NCBI GenBank assembly: GCA_964632355.1
Contig: CAZWBW010000017.1
Span: forward strand, 1 to 36,855
Length of the DNA stretch: 36,855 nucleotides
Source of the DNA: JALOAP01 sp964632355
GTDB taxonomy: Bacteria > Chloroflexota > Dehalococcoidia > Tepidiformales > Tepidiformaceae
Direction: 5' to 3'
The notes below the pieces were generated by a model. It saw only the letters and a program-made list of their open reading frames with translations, did no database searches and was not told the DNA's origin. Of the stretch, positions 7,187-13,553 are shown one piece after another. The translations under genes and the position numbers were made by a program. Numbering within the stretch: the first letter of the stretch is position 1; each line of letters starts with the position of its first letter.

Positions 7187-7594
7187 TTACTCGGTGAACA
7201 CGAGGTCGGCGGCGGTTTGGAGCGCCCGGTTCAGCTCCTCGATCGCTTCTTCCGCCCGTGCTCGCTTCGCCGGCGAACCATCCTGGTCGGTGATGGTCTT
7301 CCCGAGCGATCTTCCTTTGTTCGCGGCCGCCGCGGCTTCCATGTAGCGCTTGTAGGCGCCTGCCCGGGCCGTGGTGGCGGCGGCCACGGCGCTCTTCCGC
7401 ACCGCATCTTCGATCCGCCGGGCGGCGCCATCGACGCGGCTCGCAAGCAATCCGCTCGCTGCCTGGCGCTCTCGCTCTACGTCGCTGTCGAATCGCCGGT
7501 CCTGCAGTACCTCGCGGGCATCGTCGAGCGCTTCCGTGGCCTGGACAACGGCTTCGGCGGCCTCGGCGATGCGCTTGCTCTGCTCGTCGTTCAT
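7187..7594 (-). CDS. Hypothetical Ala-rich helical protein (135 aa)
   Basis: No family recognised. The sequence is almost entirely helical and Ala/Glu/Arg-rich, with heptad-like spacing through residues 5-60 (IAEAAEAVVQATEALDDARE) and again near the C-terminus (EEAIEELNRALQTAADLV), so a coiled-coil or helical bundle is likely. No signal peptide, no membrane segment, no cysteine. ATG 7594 is supported by AAAGGAC seven bases upstream; the reading frame stays open far upstream but there is no reason to use those codons. It stands alone between two convergent or divergent neighbours. Confidence 0.7.
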   Translation of the reverse strand: MNDEQSKRIAEAAEAVVQATEALDDAREVLQDRRFDSDVERERQAASGLLASRVDGAARRIEDAVRKSAVAAATTARAGAYKRYMEAAAAANKGRSLGKTITDQDGSPAKRARAEEAIEELNRALQTAADLVFTE

Positions 7595-7759
7595 CGTTCG
7601 TCCTTTCAGGGGCAGGAAGACCGTATCGCGCTTTGTTTCAACGGGAAAAGGAAGGTGTCGCCCGCCCGTTGCGAGATTGCCACATCCCGGCCTCTGCCCA
7701 TAGCGCACCTTCGCTGTGAGCGCCGATAGCCTGCGCGGCACCACACGGAGGTAGTACCG

Positions 7760-7921
7760 ATGATCGCCTGGGCGGTCACCGCGTTCACACTCATCGCCGG
7801 GATTGCGGTCCTTTCCGGTATCGATCAGCGGGTCGCGCGCGGCTGGGCGGCGATAACCCGCGCGTTCATCGTAGCGCCGCTCACTTTTGTCGCCATGGCG
7901 CTCATTTCCTCCATTACCTGA
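7760..7921 (+). CDS. Small two-helix membrane protein (53 aa)
   Basis: ATG with GGAGG seven to eleven bases upstream and a TAGCCT box at 7727-7732, so it is expressed in its own right. The peptide has two hydrophobic stretches (about 3-20 and 35-52) separated by a basic loop (DQRVARGWAAITR), fitting a helical hairpin in the cytoplasmic membrane. No family recognised. The prmA promoter begins almost at its stop codon, so the two genes are not an operon with a leader between them. Confidence 0.65.
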   Translation: MIAWAVTAFTLIAGIAVLSGIDQRVARGWAAITRAFIVAPLTFVAMALISSIT

Positions 7922-7924
7922 CGT

Positions 7925-7954
7925 TTGCCGACGCCTGCCGGGCCGCCTGACAAT
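7925..7954 (+). promoter_or_regulatory. Promoter of prmA (TTGCCG-N18-GACAAT)
   Basis: TTGCCG (7925-7930), an 18-base spacer and GACAAT (7949-7954) precede the ATG at 7961 by 6 bases. This is one of the few leaderless promoters here with a fair -35. Confidence 0.55.
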
Positions 7955-7960
7955 CGGTCC

Positions 7961-8857
7961 ATGCCCCATCTCTGGTTCGAAATCACCGCGCACGTGCCGC
8001 CCGCCGATGTCGAGGCCGTGGCCGCCATCATGCGCGAAGTCGCCCCCGGCGGCGTCACCGTCGAAGAGCCCATCGACATCCTTGGCCCCGAACAAGGCTA
8101 TCGCGTGCGCGAAGGCGAACCACACCTCGTGAAGGCATACCTGCCGAGTTCGGAACTTGGCGCCGTGCTGACCGAGCAGCTTCGCCGCCGCATGGAAGCT
8201 TTCCCAGGGGTCGAGCTCATCGCGAAGCCGATTTACGAGCAGGACTGGGCGGTAAGTTGGCGTGAATTTTTCGGTGTGGTCGAAACCGGCGGCCGCATCG
8301 TCATCGTGCCGTCGTGGGTCGACCACGAGCTCCAGCCTGGTCAGTTCGCCATTCGCCTCGACCCCGGCCAGGCGTTCGGCACCGGCCACCACGAGACCAC
8401 CCGGCTCTGCCTCGCCGCGCTCGAATCACACGTCCGGGCAGGCGACACGGTGCTGGATGTCGGGACGGGCTCCGGCGTGCTCGCCATCGCGGCCGTGCTC
8501 CTTGGCGCCGAACACGTCGACGCGCTCGACATCGACCCCATCGCTGCCGAGGTCGCGGGGGAGAACATCGCGGCGAACGGCGTCGCGGACCGCGTGAACG
8601 TTTGGGCCGGGCGGCTCGAACCGGACCATGACCGCCGCTACCGCATCGTGATTGCGAACATCAGCACCGACGCGAACATCGGCCTCGCCCCCGTGTTCCC
8701 GGGCGTGGTCGAACCGGGAGGTGCGCTCATTCTCAGCGGCATCCTCGCCGCCGACGTTCCCCGCGTGCGCGCGGCCATCGAACCGCAGGGGTTTGCGCTC
8801 GAGGCCCTGCGCTTCGAACGCGACTGGTCGCTCCTCGAATTCCGGCGGCTCGGGTAG
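7961..8857 (+). CDS. prmA: Ribosomal protein L11 methyltransferase PrmA
   Basis: SAM-dependent methyltransferase that trimethylates ribosomal protein uL11. The N-terminal substrate-recognition domain (residues 1-55) is followed by the catalytic domain with FGTGHHETTRLCL (139-151), the SAM loop LDVGTGSGVLAIAA (165-178), the acidic strand end LDIDP (189-193) and IANI at motif IV (231-234). 298 residues is normal. The ATG at 7961 is taken because the promoter box is 6 bases upstream; the longer TTG at 7925 would use the -35 as codons. There is no downstream gene in the same unit with a shared ribosome site. Confidence 0.93.
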   Translation: MPHLWFEITAHVPPADVEAVAAIMREVAPGGVTVEEPIDILGPEQGYRVREGEPHLVKAYLPSSELGAVLTEQLRRRMEAFPGVELIAKPIYEQDWAVSWREFFGVVETGGRIVIVPSWVDHELQPGQFAIRLDPGQAFGTGHHETTRLCLAALESHVRAGDTVLDVGTGSGVLAIAAVLLGAEHVDALDIDPIAAEVAGENIAANGVADRVNVWAGRLEPDHDRRYRIVIANISTDANIGLAPVFPGVVEPGGALILSGILAADVPRVRAAIEPQGFALEALRFERDWSLLEFRRLG

Positions 8858-8908
8858 ATCGCTCATCATTGGCTTGAATTGACGGCAGTGGAAAGCCCGG
8901 CTGACGGC

Positions 8909-8914
8909 TATCCT
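8909..8914 (+). promoter_or_regulatory. -10 box TATCCT for a leaderless start at 8922
   Basis: TATCCT is followed by 7 bases and GTG 8922 (a GTG at 8920 is out of frame). No ribosome site is visible. Confidence 0.5.
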
Positions 8915-8921
8915 TGCTCGT

Positions 8922-9974
8922 GTGTTCCAAACCGCCCTGCGCGTGATGTTCGCCTGCCTGGCTGTCGCCGCGCTGCCGGCGTTCGCCGCCTGTAGCGATG
9001 CAGGCTCGCCGTCGTTTCACTGGGTTTCGCCCACGCCGCAATCCGCGACCCCGTCCACATCTCTGCCGGAGCCGACGCCGACACCCGTGCCCGGCGGCCC
9101 CCGCTGGCCGGTCACGCTAGCGGCCGCGGGCGACGTCATGCTTGCGCGGAGTATCGCGAACAGCATCACTGAAGAGGAGCCGGGTGCGCCGTTCGCCTAC
9201 GTGCGTGACCTCCTGGCCGGCGCCGACATCGCCGTGGTCAACCTCGAGTGCGCGATCAGCGACATCGGCGCGCCCGAGCCGAAGGCCTACACGTTCCGGG
9301 CGCCACCGCTGGCCACGAAGGCGCTCGCTGCCGCGGGAATCGATGTGGTCGCGCTGGCGAACAACCATGCCGGCGACTACGGCATCGTTGCGCTGCTCGA
9401 TACGCTCGCCCGGCTTGATGCGGAAGGCATTGCTTCCGTGGGCGCCGGCCCGGACGACGCCCGGGCCTATGGCTCCGTGGTGGTCGAAGGCGCGGGCGTC
9501 CGGTTCGCGTTCCTCGCGTTCGCCGAGGTCCCGGTTGAAGGCAGCGGCTACGACATCGAAGGCTGGCGCGCCGGGCCGGGGACGCCGGGCATTGCGTGGC
9601 TCGATGACGAGCGCGTGCTTGCTGCAATTGCGGAAGCCCGCCACGATGCCGAGCTCGTCGTGGTGCTGTTCCACTACGGGCACGAAGGGCACGGCTCACC
9701 GTCGTCACGCCAGGTGGCTATCTCTCACGCGGCCATCGATGCCGGGGCCGACCTGGTTATCGGCTCCCATCCGCATGTGCTCCAGGACGTGGAGGAGTAC
9801 GGCGGCGGCCTCATCGCCTACAGCCTCGGCAACTTCGTGTTCGATGGCTTCGACGAATACCCCGGCGGCACCGAGACTGCGATCCTCGAGGTCACCTTTG
9901 GGCCCGAGGGTGTGCGGTCGTGGAAGCTTGTGCCGGCCACGATCGGCTGGGACGGCCTGCCGCGCCTGGAGTAG
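8922..9974 (+). CDS. CapA-like metallophosphatase-fold lipoprotein
   Basis: A PGA_cap/CapA family protein, a calcineurin-like fold found in poly-gamma-glutamate export and elsewhere in envelope biology. The signal peptide (about 1-23) ends at AFAAC with a lipidatable Cys24, followed by a Pro/Thr linker. Core motifs are in order: AAAGDVMLAR, VVNLECAISD, VALANNHAGDYG, VVLFHYGHE and VIGSHPHVLQ...YSLGNFVFD. 350 residues. No capB/capC partners lie nearby, so poly-glutamate synthesis is not implied; isolated CapA proteins are common and of unknown substrate. It is convergent with the Crp gene, with three bases between the stops. Confidence 0.88.
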   Translation: MFQTALRVMFACLAVAALPAFAACSDAGSPSFHWVSPTPQSATPSTSLPEPTPTPVPGGPRWPVTLAAAGDVMLARSIANSITEEEPGAPFAYVRDLLAGADIAVVNLECAISDIGAPEPKAYTFRAPPLATKALAAAGIDVVALANNHAGDYGIVALLDTLARLDAEGIASVGAGPDDARAYGSVVVEGAGVRFAFLAFAEVPVEGSGYDIEGWRAGPGTPGIAWLDDERVLAAIAEARHDAELVVVLFHYGHEGHGSPSSRQVAISHAAIDAGADLVIGSHPHVLQDVEEYGGGLIAYSLGNFVFDGFDEYPGGTETAILEVTFGPEGVRSWKLVPATIGWDGLPRLE

Positions 9975-9977
9975 CGC

Positions 9978-10676
9978 CTACGCGAACTGCCGGAGCGCCT
10001 CGGGGTTCTGCAGCGTCACCGCGCCGCGCGAGAGCGTCACGAGCCCTTCGCGAGCGAACAGGTTGAGCTGCTTGTTCACGCTTTCGCGGCTCACGCCAAG
10101 CATCGATGCAAGTTCGCCCTGCGTGACGCTGATGCGAACCGGCGGATCGAGCTTCGGCGGCCCGTCTGTCGTGTGGATCGACGCGAGCGCGATGAGCTGC
10201 TTCGCCAGCCGGTGCGCAAGATCGAGAAACGCAAGGTCTGCGAGCGCCTCGTCGGTGCGCCGCAATCGCAGCGAAAGCGTCTCCATAATCGCGAGGGCCG
10301 CTGCCGGCCGCTCCTTCACCCATTCGACGAAGCCGTCGCGCGTCACCATGAACGTCTTTGTCGGTGTGGACGCGATGGCCGACGCGGACCGCGGGCGCCC
10401 ATCGAGCAGTGAGAGTTCGCCGAAGCAGTCGCCGGGGCCGACCATTGCGACCGTTGCCTCGTCGCCGGCGCCACTGGTGACGGTGATGCGCACACGGCCT
10501 TCGACCACGACGTGGAGCGAATCTCCACGTTCGCCTTCGCTGAAGATGGTTGTGCCTGCGGGATAGCTCCGCATCCGCCCACGCGAAGCGAGTGCGCGCA
10601 TGTCATCTCCCGGCAGCCGCGCCAGGAGTGGCAAATCGCGCATGAGCTGTTCTGGTTGGCTCGCTGGCGTTGTCAC
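9978..10676 (-). CDS. Crp/Fnr-family transcriptional regulator
   Basis: A 232-residue dimeric regulator. Residues about 15-125 form the cyclic-nucleotide-binding beta-roll (PAGTTIFSEGERGDSLHVV, then GDCFGELSLLDGRPRSASA, matching the phosphate-binding cassette GE.s...PRSA), so a cAMP-like ligand is possible. The C-terminal HTH reads TQGELASMLGVSRESVNKQL (about 182-201). There are no Fnr-type cysteines at the N-terminus. The GTG start has AGGAGGG upstream, unusually strong for this window. Promoter and a Crp-like half-site are described separately. The target regulon is unknown. Confidence 0.93.
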   Translation of the reverse strand: MTTPASQPEQLMRDLPLLARLPGDDMRALASRGRMRSYPAGTTIFSEGERGDSLHVVVEGRVRITVTSGAGDEATVAMVGPGDCFGELSLLDGRPRSASAIASTPTKTFMVTRDGFVEWVKERPAAALAIMETLSLRLRRTDEALADLAFLDLAHRLAKQLIALASIHTTDGPPKLDPPVRISVTQGELASMLGVSRESVNKQLNLFAREGLVTLSRGAVTLQNPEALRQFA

Positions 10677-10692
10677 GTTCCCTCCTGCCGGC

Positions 10693-10732
10693 AGTGTAGG
10701 GCGTGGAAACCGGCAATGTGAATCGCGTCATA
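10693..10732 (-). promoter_or_regulatory. Promoter of the Crp/Fnr gene with possible auto-regulatory site
   Basis: On the minus strand, TTCACA (10722-10717), an 18-base spacer and TACACT (10698-10693) make the best promoter of the window. On the plus strand the -35 region reads TGTGA-N6-TCATA (10717-10732), one base off the Crp consensus TGTGA-N6-TCACA, so the gene may regulate itself or the divergent gene at 10805. The operator role is inference. Confidence 0.55.
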
Positions 10733-10804
10733 GAAGGAATTGCGTGCTGAACCTAGGCTGCGTTTTGCGATGGGCCGAGAGCCCGCGTACGGAGGAGCAC
10801 AACG

Positions 10805-11014
10805 ATGTACGCCCCCGATTGGCGGGAAACCGCAGACGCGCTCATGGAGGATCGCTACCGGGAGATGGTGTACACCCGGCGAGCGTCCGAGGCGCTACAG
10901 GCCAGCGAACGGCTGCCGTTCGCGCTGCGGGTACGGGTGTTCCTTACCGGTCGCCTCGACCCGGCCGACCTCGCCAATCTTCCCGGGATGCGACACAGCT
11001 CCGCGAACACGTGA
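10805..11014 (+). CDS. Hypothetical protein (69 aa), divergent from the Crp/Fnr gene
   Basis: ATG with GGAGGAG eight bases upstream, and a TAGGCT box at 10754-10759. The protein is charged and helical, with no cysteine, no signal peptide and no membrane segment; the tail LTGRLDPADLANLPGMRHSS looks like a short recognition or swapped segment. I recognise no family. Its divergent position opposite a Crp-like regulator with a shared 128-base promoter region suggests that it may be controlled by that regulator. A 13-bp hairpin follows 43 bases after the stop. Confidence 0.6.
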   Translation: MYAPDWRETADALMEDRYREMVYTRRASEALQASERLPFALRVRVFLTGRLDPADLANLPGMRHSSANT

Positions 11015-11057
11015 CCTCGGGCGGTAGTTCCCCGGCACCCGCCCGTTCCCCCTCGTC

Positions 11058-11092
11058 GGCCCCGGCGTGAATGTCCCCCTCACGCCGGGGCC
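11058..11092 (+). terminator. Strong 13-bp hairpin, probable terminator
   Basis: A perfect stem of 13 pairs (11058-11070 with 11080-11092) and a 9-base loop follow the 69-residue gene. The downstream tract is only CCTCTTT, so termination by this alone is uncertain. Confidence 0.55.
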
Positions 11093-11136
11093 CCTCTTTG
11101 TCGGCTGGAACCGCCGGGTATGCGCACAAGACGCAG

Positions 11137-11180
11137 AAAAAAGGGGCGGGCCCGTCACGGAGTGCGCGACGTGCCCGCCC
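11137..11180 (-). terminator. Intrinsic terminator of the leu transcription unit
   Basis: On the minus strand GGGCGGGC (11180-11173) pairs perfectly with GCCCGCCC (11051-side arm at 11151-11144), closing a loop of about 21 bases that can itself pair (CAC/GTG), and is followed by six T residues (11142-11137). It lies about 50 bases past the last stop of the leuC-leuD-small-gene unit. Confidence 0.75.
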
Positions 11181-11230
11181 GCTTATTCGTCCTGGCCGCC
11201 CGAGCCCTCACGGGGCTCCTCCGGGACCTG

Positions 11231-11395
11231 TCAGCAACCCGGCTCCCCGAAGTTCCCGCAGCAGTCGCTCCGCGTGCGGATCTTCGTCCAGTTGTTTCGC
11301 ACCAACAGCCGCAGCTTCGTCGCGAATGGCGCGTCGTATTCGCGCCAGTTCGTAACGACCGCCCGGAGCGATGGCCGCGGCCGCCCGTTGCTCAC
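11231..11395 (-). CDS. Small conserved-looking CCGN...GEPGC protein (54 aa)
   Basis: A 54-residue gene whose GTG start overlaps the leuD stop as GTGA, so it is translationally coupled to leuD and ends just before the terminator. The N-terminal half is basic and partly amphipathic (ATKLRLLVRNNWTKIR); the end is a three-cysteine motif, SDCCGNFGEPGC, with the last Cys as the final residue. The pattern suggests a metal or Fe-S ligand set or an exposed thiol. I do not know its function. Because it is locked to 3-isopropylmalate dehydratase subunits, a role with the dehydratase Fe-S cluster is one possibility, but polar placement after leuD could also be incidental. Confidence 0.7.
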   Translation of the reverse strand: MSNGRPRPSLRAVVTNWREYDAPFATKLRLLVRNNWTKIRTRSDCCGNFGEPGC

Positions 11396-11997
11396 GAGAG
11401 GAGCGCCTCCGTGCGCGGGTACAGCTCCCAGCGCTTCTGCTCGTAGGCCGCGATCTTGGCTTCGTCCTGCAGCGTCAGCCCGATGTCGTCGAGCCCGTTC
11501 AGCAGGTTGTGCTTCACGTTCGGGTCGATTTCGAAGTTGCGAACAAAGGTGCCGTCCGCCGTCGCAACCGTCTGCGCTTGCAGGTCGACGACAAGCTCGC
11601 TCTCCGGGAGCTCTTCCGCCCGGGCCATGAGCCAGTCGACGTCCTCCTGCTTCAGCACCACGGTCAGGAGCCCGATCTTCGCGCAGTTGTTGCGGAAGAT
11701 GTCGGCGAACGACGGGGCGATGATCACGCGCAGGCCGAGGTCCTCGAGCGCCCACGGCGCGTGCTCGCGCGACGAACCACACCCGAAGTTCGGGCCGGTC
11801 AGCAGGATCGGCGCGCCCTTGTAGACCTCCTGGTTGAGCACGAAGTCGGGGTCCTTGCGCCACTGTTCGAATGCGAACTGGCCGAAGCCCGTCCGTTCGA
11901 TGCGCTTCAGGTACTGCGCCGGGATGATCTGGTCGGTATCCACATCAGCGCGGTTCAGCGGAATCGCGCGTCCTTTTACGGTTTCGAACTTCTGCAT
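11392..11997 (-). CDS. leuD: 3-isopropylmalate dehydratase small subunit
   Basis: The swivelling small subunit that with LeuC isomerises 2-isopropylmalate to 3-isopropylmalate in leucine synthesis. Family blocks are clear: NRADVDTDQIIPAQYLKRI (about 15-33), GPNFGCGSSREHAPWAL, and the IIAPSFADIFRNNC segment. 201 residues, as usual for bacterial LeuD. The ATG has a GAGAGGGA ribosome site upstream. It follows leuC by 59 bases and overlaps the small downstream gene by four. leuA and leuB are not in the window. Confidence 0.95.
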   Translation of the reverse strand: MQKFETVKGRAIPLNRADVDTDQIIPAQYLKRIERTGFGQFAFEQWRKDPDFVLNQEVYKGAPILLTGPNFGCGSSREHAPWALEDLGLRVIIAPSFADIFRNNCAKIGLLTVVLKQEDVDWLMARAEELPESELVVDLQAQTVATADGTFVRNFEIDPNVKHNLLNGLDDIGLTLQDEAKIAAYEQKRWELYPRTEALLS

Positions 11998-12056
11998 GTC
12001 CCTCTCCCGGGAGGCGCCAGCTGCGCCGTACTACGCGAGCGCCTGCTCTCCCTTCT

Positions 12057-13463
12057 TTAGTTCCACTCGCGGATGTCGACGAAGTGGCCGGCGATAGCGG
12101 CGGCGGCAGCCATCTGCGGGCTTACGAGGTGCGTGCGGCCGCCACGGCCCTGGCGCCCTTCGAAGTTCCGGTTCGACGTGCTGGCGCACCGCTCGCCCGG
12201 CATCAGGATGTCGGGGTTCATGCCCAGGCACATCGAGCAGCCGGCGTCGCGCCATTCGAACCCGGCGTCCTTGAAAATCTTGTCGAGGCCCTCCTGCTCA
12301 GCCTGGTACTTCACGAGACCCGAGCCGGGAACAACCATCGCGCGGACGCCATCGGCGACCTTGCGGCCCCGCACAATCTCCGCCGCGGCGCGCAGGTCTT
12401 CGATGCGCGAGTTGGTGCACGAACCCAGGAACACGCGGTCCAGCTTGATCTCCTGGATCGGCGTACCCGGTTCGAGCCCCATGTACGCGAGGCTGCGCTC
12501 CGCGAGCTCGCGTGCCTGCGGCGTCGGCGCCTCGGAGGGGTCGGGCACCTTGCCGGTCACAGGCACGCTCTGTGCGGGAGTCGTGCCCCACGTCACGCAC
12601 GGCTCGATCTCTTCGCCGCGAAGCTCCACGTAGGTATCGAACTCGGCGCCTTCGTCGGTCGGCAGCGATCGCCAGTAGTCGAGCGCCTTCTCCCAGTCCG
12701 CGCCCTTGGGTGCGAAGTTACGGCCTTCGAGGTAGGCGAACGTCGTGTCGTCCGGCGCGACGAGCCCGGCGCGGGCGCCACCTTCGATAGACATGTTGCA
12801 GATGGTCATCCGGCCTTCCATCGAAAGGCTGCGAATCACATCGCCACGGTATTCGATGACGTGGCCAACGCCGCCCGACACGCCGATCTTCCGGATGATC
12901 GCGAGGATCACGTCCTTCGCCGTCACACCGTTCGGCAGCTCGCCGTTCACCTCGATCGACATGGTCTTCGGCTTCGCCTGCGGCAGCGTCTGGGTCGCGA
13001 GCACGTGCTCCACTTCCGAGGTGCCGATGCCGAACGCGAGCGCGCCGAACGCGCCGTGCGTGGCGGTGTGGCTATCGCCACAGACGATGGTCATGCCGGG
13101 CTGTGTGAGGCCCTGTTCGGGCCCGATGACGTGCACAATCCCCTGGCGAATGTCGTTCACCCCGAAGTACGGGATGCCGAACTCCTCGGTGTTCTTCTTC
13201 AGGGTCTCCACCTGCTGCACCGAAAGGGGGTCGATCCACGGCTTGTCGCGGTCGATCGTCGGCACGTTGTGGTCGACCGTCGCAAGCGTGAGGTCGGGCC
13301 GCCGAACCTTGCGGCCGTTGAGACGCAGGCTTTCGAACGCCTGCGGCGACGTCACTTCGTGCACGAGATGGAGGTCGATATACAGGAGGTCCGGCTTACC
13401 CGGTTCGGAACGGACGAGGTGATCGTCCCAGATCTTCTGGATGATGGTTCGGGGTTGCGCCAT
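12057..13463 (-). CDS. leuC: 3-isopropylmalate dehydratase large subunit
   Basis: The aconitase-fold subunit holding the [4Fe-4S] cluster. The three cluster cysteines are present: Cys349 in FLGSCTNSRI and Cys409/Cys412 in GCSMCLGMNPD. VDHNVPT and CGDSHTATHGAFG (128-140) are further active-site blocks. 468 residues, typical. The ATG at 13463 has GAGGA seven bases upstream. I looked for a leucine-rich leader peptide in the 90-base upstream gap and found none. The promoter may be GATACGCT near 13505; an 8-bp palindrome lies just upstream of that. Confidence 0.95.
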   Translation of the reverse strand: MAQPRTIIQKIWDDHLVRSEPGKPDLLYIDLHLVHEVTSPQAFESLRLNGRKVRRPDLTLATVDHNVPTIDRDKPWIDPLSVQQVETLKKNTEEFGIPYFGVNDIRQGIVHVIGPEQGLTQPGMTIVCGDSHTATHGAFGALAFGIGTSEVEHVLATQTLPQAKPKTMSIEVNGELPNGVTAKDVILAIIRKIGVSGGVGHVIEYRGDVIRSLSMEGRMTICNMSIEGGARAGLVAPDDTTFAYLEGRNFAPKGADWEKALDYWRSLPTDEGAEFDTYVELRGEEIEPCVTWGTTPAQSVPVTGKVPDPSEAPTPQARELAERSLAYMGLEPGTPIQEIKLDRVFLGSCTNSRIEDLRAAAEIVRGRKVADGVRAMVVPGSGLVKYQAEQEGLDKIFKDAGFEWRDAGCSMCLGMNPDILMPGERCASTSNRNFEGRQGRGGRTHLVSPQMAAAAAIAGHFVDIREWN

Positions 13464-13518
13464 GTAGTGGTCCTCGGGAAACGCGGAGCTTGTGAAACAT
13501 AAGCGTATCGCAGTGCGC

Positions 13519-13539
13519 AGTTCGGCGCATTGCCGAACT
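13519..13539 (-). promoter_or_regulatory. 8-bp palindrome between the 929-aa gene and leuC
   Basis: AGTTCGGC-N5-GCCGAACT, perfect on both arms. It lies 15 bases after the stop of the upstream gene and about 56 bases before leuC. There is no T-tract, so it is either a weak terminator or an operator for leuCD; the sequence does not decide. Confidence 0.4.
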
Positions 13540-13553
13540 CCCTACCGTGGCCC

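Noticed and set aside
12084..13502. 472-codon plus-strand frame opposite leuC
   Set aside because: LeuC residues, including the three cluster cysteines, are on the minus strand; the plus reading is Arg/His-rich and matches no family.
13464..13553. Leucine leader peptide before leuC
   Set aside because: I looked for a short ORF with several Leu codons; the only ORF overlaps leuC, has two to three Leu codons spread out and lies without a matching box. No attenuator pairing found.
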